From Acridotheres tristis (taxonomy: Eukaryota > Chordata > Aves > Passeriformes > Sturnidae): a stretch of DNA of 64,000 nucleotides. The notes under the pieces were generated by a model, which was not told the origin of the DNA, did no database searches, and worked only from the letters and a program-made list of their open reading frames with translations. The number at the start of each line of letters is the position of its first letter. The first letter of the stretch is position 1. The stretch covers positions 69,853,785-69,917,784 of the forward strand of contig CM072885.1 of assembly GCA_037013685.1 (NCBI GenBank), written 5' to 3'. The translations under genes and the position numbers were made by a program. Shown piece after piece: positions 11,311-22,400 of this stretch.

Positions 11311-13738
11311 AAGATATATTAGATAATATTGTTCATTGCCTTGGGAGCAGCACAAGATTGTTTCCTGTGAAATAGTTTGCCAGGTTCAGGGGAACTTGAG
11401 GTCTGTAGCATCATGCAGGTTCAGGCTTTTATTGAAGAGCTGCAAGGCTTATCCATACATCTTTATTAAAGCTTTTATTAAAAAAAAAAAAAAAAGGCAT
11501 TTCCATGCCCACTTGCTCTTGCAGATTTCAGCAGTGCTACTTTATTTCTCTGTGATTAAAAACATACTTATTAATTTTGTGTGCTCAAAGGGAAGTGGAA
11601 AAAAATAATAAAAGAAGAAGTTGGAAATGAGAAAATACTTGGCCTTATTAAGGCAGTGGAGGCCTTCAGGTGTCTTGAAGTTTCAACCAGAGCCTCATCC
11701 TTTTTCCAGCTTATTCTACTTAGAGACAAGATCTGTATAAGAGGCTTACTTTGTCCCTCTTATTCATAATTTTAATGAGGTAGCATATAATTCACAAACA
11801 TCTTAATTTTCAAGTTAAATGTGTCTTTTTAATCATGACCAACATGTTGTCAGATGTGGGGCAATAAAATGTTCAAAACCTTGCAGCCTCACTGGAGCTT
11901 GAGAATGTTAAAATGATTTGCAGCAAATCGTTTCCATTCACTAATAGGTGAAACAAGGAAACTGGAATTTTGTCTCCTCTGAAATGTTACTATGGTTGAG
12001 ATACCAGGACAGGGTAGGAAATTGAAATATTATTGTGGTCAAATGCTGCCTCTAAGTGTCTGCAATGTGACTCAGTGCAAGTAAAACTCGATTTCTTTTC
12101 ATGTAGAGAAAAGGAGGAGAGAGATGCAGTCAGTCTGGACCATCAGCCTGTAATTCCATGCAATAAGAAGCTTTCTCCCATAGTCACTGGTGTGGTTGTG
12201 GTCCAAGTTAAAATAAATGCTTGTGCTGGGAGGAGCAGCAAAGCTCAGCCCCAAATGGCCTGGCACCTGCCAGCACTTCATCTGCTGTGTCAAAGGTGAG
12301 CTGAGGCTTAGAAATCAGGTCTGTTAACAGGGTAAATTTATCTTAGTAACTGCATCAGTGCCTGCAGCCTGACACACCACCAATGTTGAGCCTTGTCACG
12401 GTGACTCTGAAAACAATGGAGTAAATTTCTGCATCTGTTCCAATACAGAAAAAACTCCCAAACTTTTATAAGGAGTCTTACTGGGTGTGAAATCTCTGCT
12501 GTTCAAACGGGCACGCTGAAAGAATAAAAGCTTCCATTCGTGTTGCATTGGTTACAGTAAATTTGTATATTGAGATTGGCTAAAGAGACACTAACTGAAG
12601 CTGTGAAGGAAAATTTTATTGTACTGTTCATTTTTACTATTTATTAACTTTATTGAAAGGATAAAATGGGAATAATAAAAGTGCAAGTCTGAAAACACAT
12701 AATTGCAGGCTCTGAGGAGCAAGATGTTTTCAGGAGAATTCAAGAGTGCTGTCTAGGATTAGACATGAGTGAAATCTTCAGTTCTGTTGGGAATTTTTCT
12801 TGTCTGTGAAATATTGTAACAATGGTGGGAGCACTGTGATGGCTGTGCCCACCAAGACCAGGTTGGATTGCATGTGCTGTGGTGATAATTCTGGTTTATA
12901 AACCCTGTCTGGAGCTTCAGGCTGGACATCTCAAAGTGGGTGCAAGTCCAGCATTGCCACTGAGGGTTTAGCTGTGCCCTCAAAGTTTAGTGGGAAAGCA
13001 GAAGGACCAGAAATATTTTCAGGCTGTATTTTATTCCTGAAGCACTGCCTTCTGGATTGCACCAGCAATTACCTGTTCTGTGCCTGCCTCTATTCCCTTT
13101 ATTTCATCTTTGCAAAAGCCTCCCTGGCTGTTTTTGTTTCTGACATATCCAATGGGATAAGGTGAAGGTGGCTGCAGAGTAGAAAATAATCCCAGGTGAA
13201 AAGTTGGCAGGAAAGGGGGTGGTGGAGAGATGTTTTTAAATTGTATATTTATTGCAAAGTTTCCATAAAAAATCACCTTTGCTTCAGCCACTTTAGTGTT
13301 GATTGTTTAACTAAAGGACTTGCTATGATGGTTTTTTTTCAAGACTAAAGAAAAAAATATATATGAAGAAAATTAATTTTAAGTGTAAGCAAGCTTAAAT
13401 GATTAAAAATGTCATAGTCAGAAGAAATCAGAGTAGAAGCATATGGGAAGTTGCCTTAACAATAATCTGTGAACCCTGGAGCAGCATGTATGTTCTAGGT
13501 ACTGTAAAATCCCCAAATCCTGCCAAAATTCTGCTCCTGTCCCTTGCATGGGCCACACAGTCAGTGGGAAGGGGTGGCTGGTCTTGGCTGAGCCCATGTG
13601 GCTCAGTTGGATTTGGGGTCATGTCAAGAGCTCAGAGACAATTTTAAAAGGAATGACAGAACATTTCTGTCTCTTACACACAAGGCCTGAAAGGAAAAGG
13701 CTCTAGTTTGGCTTTTAGCTTTATGTTTCCTGTAATGT
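11311..13738. other. Unique noncoding DNA, no gene seen
   Basis: AT-rich DNA with a 16-nt A run at 11480-11495. No coding frame, RNA gene or repeat family was recognised. Confidence 0.55.
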
Positions 13739-13880
13739 AATAAATATATAATATATTTTTAAAATAATAAAATATATAATTATATATTATAAAAATAAAT
13801 AATAATAACACAAGCAAGCTTTTAGAAGCAGTGAATATTATATACTGCATTATATAATGTACTGTATTGTATTATATACA
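13739..13880. repeat. AT-rich low-complexity patch
   Basis: 13739-13809 is almost entirely A and T, with repeated ATATAT and AATAAT units. 13833-13880 continues with near-palindromic pieces such as ATTATATAAT around 13850-13860. It is likely easily melted DNA or a degenerate AT microsatellite. It lies about 100 bp left of the GATA/forkhead motif cluster. Confidence 0.85.
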
Positions 13881-13975
13881 GTGAGTATTAGGAGCAAGGA
13901 GTTGAAAATCAATAGGCAAACCCAAAGATTACTGACTCTGCCAGAAGCATGCTATAATTTACACTCTCCAGGACT

Positions 13976-14036
13976 TGTTTACATGTTTATCAGCTTATTT
14001 ATCAGCATATTTATCAGCTTGATACATGAGTAAACA
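13976..14036. promoter_or_regulatory. Candidate regulatory cluster: three GATA-type sites flanked by forkhead-type sites
   Basis: TTTATCAGC occurs three times, at 13986-13994, 13998-14006 and 14010-14018, an exact 12-bp period. Each contains TTATCA, that is TGATAA on the minus strand, which fits the GATA-factor consensus WGATAR. Immediately left is TGTTTAC (13976-13982) and right is GTAAACA (14030-14036), the forkhead/FOX core in opposite orientations, so the outer sites form inverted arms around the GATA sites. What is seen is motif content only. The sequence is AT-rich, where such motifs arise by chance more often, and a simple 12-bp tandem duplication would explain the spacing. Confidence 0.35.
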
Positions 14037-17000
14037 TATATAAATATACAAAAAAAATAAAAGAAATAAGTGCAACATATATATATATGAAATATACAAA
14101 GCAATAAATTCTTAATAAAGAATTAATTTGAACATCCAGTGTGACTTTCACAATGTAGCATATCCCAGAGAGCCACGTGCTGGCATTCAAACCCTAAAAC
14201 CTTGGCAAAGCTATGCAGGAAAATGAAATCTGTAGGACCATGAAGAGTTGGGAACTTTCTTCTGAGCTCTCTCTGAAAGGCAAAAACTGGGCATAAAAGC
14301 TAGGATTTTCACGTCTGGGTTTTGTTGCTGTTGTTCTCAACTTGGATGTTTTTATTTCTGGATTTATTTTTCCAGAAATTAAAAAAAAACCCCACAATTA
14401 TTCTGGGAATGCCAAGGACATCTTCTGCACTTGCATGTTGTCAAAGGAGGTGCTGACTTTGTTGCATGCCTAGCTTGCAGGGTGACTGAGAGTTTTTCAC
14501 TTTCACTGGTATGTTCTGCTGAAGATCTGCTGAAATGGAGACTTGGAGCCATGTGAGGATGTGGGATGCTCACAGCCCGTGGGATATGCAGCCAGGAAGC
14601 CAAAGGTTCCACAAATAACTAAGTGTTTGCCTTAAGCCATAAACCACATTCTGTTATGCAGATCTGGCAGGGTTAAGATAAAGCTTCAATACTTTCGTTC
14701 CTCTGAATACTTTCATTCCACTGTGCCCTCTGCAAATGCAGAAATAATTGGATGGAGGTAGATTTGAATCTATTACCCTTCGAAGAGTACCTGGATTTGT
14801 GCATATGTTTGTTTTACAACGAGTTCTTACCACTAGGCAGCTTTCTTCCTGTCCATAAATTCCTTTTAGAAGAAAATATATTGCAGGTTTTATTCTGAGC
14901 CTCAAGATGCTGGCTGTGAACAGACCATAGAGAGTCAGACCTGGCACTGGGGAGTCATCCTGCTTCCACCACCTTCTATTTTTGGGTGTTCACATTTCCT
15001 GTAATACTGCACAGTATTCCAAAGAAGGAAGAAGGGAACTCATCATCTATTATTTCTGTCTGCTACAAACCTGCTGCCTCATTCAGGAAAATTGTTGCTT
15101 ATCTCTCAGTGGGTTGCAGGAGCCACTTTGAGCATTGACTGTGTGGGTCTTGGAATTCTGGCTTTTGAAAAGGTGAGAAGTGAAAAAGTACAGCCAGTAG
15201 AGGTCCTGTGCAGGTCAGATGAGCTGTAGACACAGACCATTTGCACCTGAGGGTTCAGGTGCTGAGAGATGTGAATTACAGCTTGGTTTTTGGTACTCAA
15301 GGCCTTAAGAGATGCAGCTCCTATGTACTGAAATTTAAATTTTGGTTAAAGCCACTAGGTAGTGCTCTGTTGTAGCTGTTTTCCTGTACTCACTCTGACA
15401 CTGACTTTGGGAAATAGAATTACCACTGTACTTTACTTTCAGGTGTAATCCTTGCAGTCCTCAGGCAGAGGAATGAGTAAGAACAGCGTGCAGGAAGTAA
15501 GGTGGGGGAAAATGAGGAAAATATCCATTTCTTCTCCTCTCTGCCTCCTCACAAGAAAAAAGAAACTTGGGGAAGGAAGTTTTAAATGCTCGAGGTGAAA
15601 TAAGGCACTCCTGTCTAGCAGCCAAAAGAGAGCTAGTTAACATACAGGCTCAAGAGAAAACAATATGCTTTAATAACCAGAGAGATAATTAAGTGATTAA
15701 TTTACTCCTTCCAGACTTCTGGCCATAATGTTTCATGGGACAGTTCCTGCAGTAACTGTTTGAGAGTGAGCACTGTTTTATGAAAAGCACACAGTATTTG
15801 TAGACAAGCTTGGAACAATAGTGACTCCCAGTTACTCTCAGAGTGCTGGCATCCTTCTCTGGTCTAATATCACACCTAATAACCCCAAATTAATTTTAGA
15901 TCAGTCATTATGCTTACCAGACAGGGATGGTCTGTAGCAGCATGGAGTTTGGTGGAAGTCTTTACAGCCTGTCAAGAAGCAGGAGAGTTTTGCAATTGCT
16001 GTCAATGACCTATGGGAGGTGGAGCCCCTGGGTTTTGGTCTCTTTTTGGTAAACTTGACAGCTACATTGTAATGATCAGTTAAGGCAAATTTTCCACTCT
16101 GTTGTAATTAGCTTAGCAGCAAAATTGGCAGAAGGAGAGGTGATGACAACAAGGTCAATTTGGGATCAAATTTCCGTGCTAACAGCGCAAAATGTAAATG
16201 AAAATAATTATAAATGCTCTCCCTGTCAAAGGGTGACCAAAGATTGGCTTTCCAGCTCATACAATTTGGTCTGAAGTTACAGACATGGAAATAATAGCTG
16301 GTTTCATTTGGGAGTCACAGGATACAGCTCTTCTGCAGCCTTTTCCTTGCCACAAATTAGGCAAGCTTTGCATAAAACAGGAATAAAGCTTGCACTGTGC
16401 TTTGAAAAGATCCTGGGCCAAGCCAAGAGAGCTGGAGTGGAGCAGGAGAGCCAGAGGACAGCAAAAAACCAATAATGAAAGCAACATGTGATATCATTTG
16501 GCCAGAGAAAGATGAGAATGGGAGTGGATTTAATGGTTCATTATGAAATAACCCTCCCAAGGAAAGGAATGTGTTCAGGGATTAGGATGGGAGCCTAGGA
16601 ACTGCAAAAATTGGGGTTTATTTCTGACCTTGTCATGTCCTATCTGTGTGCTCTTCTATCTGGGACTCGGTTTCCCAGCCCACATAAATCCTCATTTCAA
16701 AGCTTTTCTCTGGGCTCCTCCTTGGAGGTTTCTGGCCTCTTTTGGGAGCCCAGTGGGCTGCTGAAAGAGAGGATGTCATTATTAAATTGACTGTTTGATG
16801 TTTTGTATTTCAAATGAAATTGGAAACGAAATAGAATGAGTTCTGTACAAGCCCTTCAAGAAATGAGAGTTTTGAAGAAGAAGTTCTGTGTGTTTTAGAC
16901 AGATTCACCTTTCATGAGGCTCTCCCTCAGCACATCCAGCTCAGACATCTGTGGCAAGCATTCTGGAATCCTGATTTCTGCTAGCAAGTGCCCTGGGAAT

Positions 17001-18106
17001 AAACCATTCAGAAGCATGAAATGACGTGGTTATTTAATGGCTAAAGTGAATTGCTGTTGTGCATTGTGTGGATTGCTGTACATTGATGCTGGGTTTAGAG
17101 CCTCTCACAGGACTGCAGTCTGGCTCTTGCCTCTGAAGAGAGGAAGAAGAAATAGCACAGCCATTGAAAGATTTTTGCAGTGGTTCAGCAGAGACTTGGG
17201 TTTGGAGGATTAAGTCTTTTCATGAGAATGATTTCAAGACAAATAAGAGAGAAATGATAAATGACATCTGGCAAAGGAGTCATTAAAGCCTGAGAGTGTC
17301 TGCAGAAATGTTTCCTCACATGGTGTGAGGAAAATTGTGTATACTTCTCTCACCAGAGGGTAGTGTTTTGCTTCTGAAATGAACCTGAGGAATATTTAAA
17401 AGACAGCTTAAGGAATGAAGTTCAAAAACATTTCTCCTGTGAGAAAATCAGACCCCGAAACTATCCTTATCCTTCTTATTGGAACAGGCTCAGACTGTGT
17501 CCCAGTAATTTGGGAAGTTCACCTGTGTGTCTCTGTCAGGAAAAACCACCCTCAGATTTCTTTAGCAGTGGACTGAGGATGAAGTCAGGTACATGTCCAG
17601 GTACACAGGCCCTTTGAGGGAAACTCTAGGGAAGAGGACTAATTCAAGGCACCAGGATAAAAGATTTAGAAATACGCAGTGAGGATTTAATGAGCTTGTT
17701 GCAAAGAAACAGAGAGTAAATAAAGTTATTTCTTCACATTCAAAGAGCCTGTATCTGTCATCCCAAAGTGAAAACTGTGGAAAAGCTTTGCTGATCAGCT
17801 CTTTCACACCTTTCCCTGCTGGGGGAATGGGAGAAATCCGAGCACGGATGTTTTGTGTTCATGGATTTCTTTTGGATACCTCGGCAGAGGGAAGTGTCCC
17901 ATCCCTACAAACACCACTAGAGGCCACCTCAAACCTCCACAAGGAGCTGAGCAGCCTCTCATTTCCAGCAGAGAGCAAGAACAGCCAGAAAGCCTTGCTG
18001 TGCCCCATATGAACACGTTTTGTGTCTTCTGTAACGAAGGAAAATGTGACTGCCTTTACATCAAGCTCATATATCCATCAGGTTTTTAATATTTTTAATC
18101 TTTTAA
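14037..18106. other. Unique noncoding DNA, no gene seen
   Basis: A TA run lies at about 14077-14088. The rest is ordinary AT-rich sequence. A stretch at 14758-14840 was examined for tRNA character and rejected. The frames seen are short and overlapping, without splice signals. Confidence 0.55.
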
Positions 18107-18219
18107 AATCTTTTTTCCTTGAAAAAAGTGTTAGACAGAAGAAATATTTTTCATCATCATGGTGATTTTTGTGAGGGTGATACGTATATGTTTCATGGAG
18201 GGGAATTATTAGGTCCAGA

Positions 18220-18385
18220 GAATCTTAGAGACTTGCAGAGATTATTAGATATTGTTATTAATCCTTGTTGTAGAAGCATTACCTGCTCTGGGCCAGAGAT
18301 TGTTTTTTTATTTGCTAGGCCCAGCTATCACATAAGTTATAATGAAGAAAATGGACCATAACTTAAAATCCAGCCTTTATTTAAT
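18220..18385 (+). repeat. Probable ancient amniote interspersed repeat fragment
   Basis: The order of short words here parallels a repeat family familiar from turtle and crocodilian genomes and found thinly in birds. These are TTGTTGTAGAAGCA (near 18266-18279), GGGCCAGAGATTG (near 18290-18302), TGCTAGGCCC (near 18313-18322), a CACA-containing stretch, then AAAATGGACC and a CTTAAAATC-like segment to about 18372. The same stretch lies in an open frame from 18107 to 18361 that looks superficially protein-like. I take this as a by-product of the repeat rather than a gene. The match is from memory and imperfect, so the family name is left open. AATAAA at about 18381 fits no identified transcript. 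Confidence 0.35.
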
Positions 18386-21300
18386 AAATGCACAGCCTTG
18401 CACTGGAGTTCTGTTTTTCTACAGCCAAGTGGTGACAACCGTTTGCAATATTAGCTCAGCTTGTATAAAACAGATTCACCTGCAGCTGCAGGATCAGGAA
18501 TCCTGATGTAGCACTTTTCATGGCTGAATGCAGACATTTGGCTCAGCCAGAAAAGAGAACATGATTAAATCAAATGTAAACTGGAAGGGTATAACAATTC
18601 CACCTTTCACCCCATTTAGGAGCCTGCCCAATGCAACATATTTTGCTGTGTCTTAGAAAAATTAAATGGATTACGTTACACTTTGTGACAAATTATTTAG
18701 TAAAAAATTGGCTTTTCTCCATGAAAAATCTACCACTTTCACAAGTAAATATTGGCAGCAGTGACCCGAGGTTGTCAAGCCTTTCCCATTATGTTGCACG
18801 TTGCTTTGTAGTGTATCCCAGTCTTAAATCAAAAATTCTGCCAGCTGTGTCTGAAGTGAAGAGTCTGACCAGGCATTTTGGAAAACTGGGCATTTTAGAG
18901 CTAAAGATCAGATCATGGGGAGATGAATTTAAAATCCACACCAATGGGGTAACACTTTTTTCCTAAGTCACTGATGAGAAAGGATGGGTTGGTGTTGAAT
19001 GATTAAGCTGGTATTGCATTTTATTCTTTGCATGCTGGAAGCTGCAGGAAGTGTGGAGCTGCATGTTCCTCCCTAATTTTGTTTGCCTACACCTCTCAGT
19101 ATTTTGTATTATGCCTCTTATTAATGTGAAAATACATATTAAAACCCAGCTGATATATTTTAATTGGTTTAAATGGCCCGTTTCAGCAGGGAGAAGAGGA
19201 TTGCACTTTTCCCCATAACACACAGCAGTTGGGATCTGCTAGATACAGTAGGATGTGTTTGTTTTCCTTTTTCTAATTACATATGGGATGTTATCAGATC
19301 TGCTCTGGTAAATCCTCAACTCTCTTCAGACTTTTTGCAGGCTTAAATAAACCTGACCAATTTAATGTGTGTGCTGCTTTTCTCCTCTGAGCTTCTGTTT
19401 ACCTTCAACAGAAATTTTGTTTGGGCTGTAACAGGTTTTTTTTTGCTAAAAGGGTGTTTTTATCTTGCAGATAAACACACAAGACCATGCTGAGTGTGCT
19501 TTTGTGAAGGGTTAAAGTGGTGCATCCCACGGAGGGAGAATCTGCAGGCTGTCACTGCCTTGTGCCCCTCTGCATCCCCACTGTGCATCCACCTCGGGCT
19601 GCTGCTCCTGACCTTCACCAATTCCATCAGCCACAGAGCCAGCAGGATTCTCCAGGAGGTGCTGGAAATGCCACTGAGCTGGTAACTCAATTTTCTCTTT
19701 TCCAGCTGTTCCTCCTCCCAGCTACCTGCTCTCCTTAGGTGCTCTGTGCCCAGACTCCCAAAACAGATGGGAAACAGAGGTTTTCACATGTGCTTTGGGG
19801 AAAGGTCTTCATTAAGTAGTCATTCACCAGCTCCCAGTGAATTCAGTAGGAATGAGGTACCTCAAAATATATCAGTTTAAAAACTTTTAAAAAGAATGAC
19901 TTCTCCACAGAAGTACTTCAGGTGTGGTTATTCTCTGTAAATGTTATGTCTGAATAATCCTGGATAACTTTAGGTGCCTAATTAATGCACTTCAGTTGGG
20001 AAAATAATTGTGCTGTCTCCCCTGTAGTCAGAGAGAGAAATGAGCAGCGTGATCTCAGCTGCTGTCAGGAGGTGCCTTGCTGTTTCCCAGGGTATTTAGG
20101 GTGACAGCAGTTAAGTGCCTAAAATTAGTTAGCAGGGGACTGGGAACTACACGTCTGTCAATCACTTCTAAGACTGCAGTGTGGATGCTTTTGAAGGGTG
20201 GCTTGTTAACTTGAAATATGTTTCTTTCTGACAGATGTCAGAGTGATTTTTTATTTTTTATTTTTTTAAACTAAGGAAAAAAGCAGATGGGACTTACAGT
20301 AGGTATAAAAATCAAAACAATAGAAAAAGATGGTTTTGGTTGTGAATGCTCACTTGTGTGGAGATTGGAGTGGTGTTTTGGAAAGGTGGGCTCCACTCCA
20401 GTAAAGCATTCTTTCTGTGGTTCATGTTGCCTGCCTTTGCTTCCCTGGCGGGTGTTGCACACCTGTGGAAAGAGTGCTGCTGTGAGCATGCATTTTTAAC
20501 CCTTTATTTCTGGCAAATAATTTCAAAATGATGCAGAATCTGTACCTTGAAATGACAAGTTTCTGAACAGCATTGAAACACCAGGGCATGTCTCAGGGTC
20601 CCACTGGTTTACTGAATGGATGGCACCATAATCTGTAAAAAAAATTAGATCTTTAATGAGCTGTGTAAACATACTTCCTTATGGCATCCAAAGGGTACAA
20701 AGTGAGATGATCTTTTGAGTCAGAGGTTCTTTTATTTCCCTTTCTGGTTCTCAGTGTGTACCACACTGACTGTATTATTATTATTAGGCCTCTTTTGCAG
20801 ACACAAACACAGAAACTCATTGGCAGTCAGTAGTGGATTAAAGGATTTATCTCAAGAAACCCTCTGGCTAGGGAGTGGATGGCTGAAGTAAAAACACACT
20901 CAGATATGAACAATGTGGTTTCTTTCTTGATTTTCTGCCCATGATCTATTTTCACAGCAAGTCATTAGTACTGGAGACTCAAGCAATGGTTTTGTAATAA
21001 TTTATGTAATAAATGCTGGCATCAATCTGCAGCACTGACAAACATGTTCTGGTGGGCTGAGCCTCGTTAGGCACAGCTCTGTCTCACCCACTGCTGCCAG
21101 AGATGTTAAAGGCTGTATTTAGTTAGGTTGGAACTATTCTTGGTCTGAGTTAATGGTATGGACATGTGAAAACATTTGAAAAGGTCCCTCCAAGGCTTGT
21201 TTTCAATTCATAAGAGCAGTGTGAACAAATCAGTGGCAAAATCCTGAGGAAGTGTAAACCCAAAGGTTAAATTGCCTCAAGTTAACAGGAGCATCGTGCT

Positions 21301-22334
21301 GCCCTACAGTGGGGAGGTGAACGTGGGCTGCTCAACTGCTTCCCAGCTGAGCTTTTGCATGGCCACAAATTAGAGATCTGCTGGAGCCTGAGACCAGTCT
21401 GTGAGTGCTGTTTTTAGCCAGGTGAGGTCAAGACTTTTATTCCTGCTCCTTAAGAAAGGATGTAATGCAGCAGTGTAATCCCTGGGATGGTCCCAGTGAG
21501 AGCTGAGGAGTTCCAAGGGGTCCAAGGTCTGTCTCGTAGCCCAAGTGCAAAAGAAGCAAAAGCAGCTTTCTTCCAGTGGCCAGGGACCTCGGCAGAGCAT
21601 TAAAATTCTTAAGGTGAAACATGATTTCAGGCTCTAAGATATTGCCCTGGTTGTGTGGTGGGTTGAGTTGCTCTGGTGTCAGACTGTGTTACATGGGGCA
21701 GCAGATGGGCACAAGAATTTACATTAATGAATTAATGAAGGGCATTAGTGAATGCCCTGCAGCACTGTGTGCTCAGACTTTAAGGAAAGACTTTATGAAT
21801 GTGTGTTTCTTACCGTGTTAAAAGAAATGCTGTCATGAGAGGATGAGTTGGATTCCTCATCTGTATGATGTTTCTGGAAGCCACAAGTATTACCCTCGTG
21901 AAACACTCCAGAAAAAGAAATGCTCCAGCTCTATCACCTAGACAGACTCCTACTGTCAGTTCCGAAAACAGATCACACTTGCAATGCACAAAATACTCAT
22001 CAGAATTAAGTTAGCTGCCAGTGGAGGAGGGCTGGAATTGTTTATGCTGCACACTCCTGATTCAAGATGTTGATGAGCTAATTAATGGTGAAGTTGAGTG
22101 CCTCAATCTGCAGTTATTTAATGTATTAAAGTAGCTAATGGTGCCTCACAACGGGAAACCTGTGATGTTTTTAGGGTTTGTGTTCTTTCCCCTTGCCCCC
22201 AGCAGCAGGATTTGAAGTTCTGGATGAGGAGAAAAGAGGTTTTGCTGCTCTTTGCCTGGTCCAATATTCTTGATCTAAATTTATTACTTTGCCATATTTA
22301 TTCAAGCTTTGTATTTAATTGGCTTTATTTATTG

Positions 22335-22400
22335 AAAGAAGAAAAAAAATAACTTCCCCTCTTCATTTATGCAAAGAAGAAGAAATAACTTCCCTCTTCC
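22335..22400 (+). repeat. Imperfect tandem duplication
   Basis: An AAAGAAGAA-to-CCTCTTC block of about 30 bp (22335-22364) recurs at 22373-22400 with small internal length differences. Both copies share the core AATAACTTCCC. It probably arose by local slippage or duplication followed by decay. Confidence 0.75.

Noticed and set aside
14745..14860. tRNA or tRNA-derived SINE on the minus strand (A-box-like GCCTAGTGGTAAG and B-box-like GATTCAAATC)
   Set aside because: The B-box-like word is a self-complementary AGATTCAAATCT that cannot form a proper T arm with its flanks, the box spacing is too long for a standard tRNA, and no acceptor stem is visible.
19494..19738. Exon-like GC-rich frame with nearby GTAACT and TTTTCCAG
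   Set aside because: The implied intron would be only about 25 bp, far below the vertebrate minimum, and the peptide is not recognisable.
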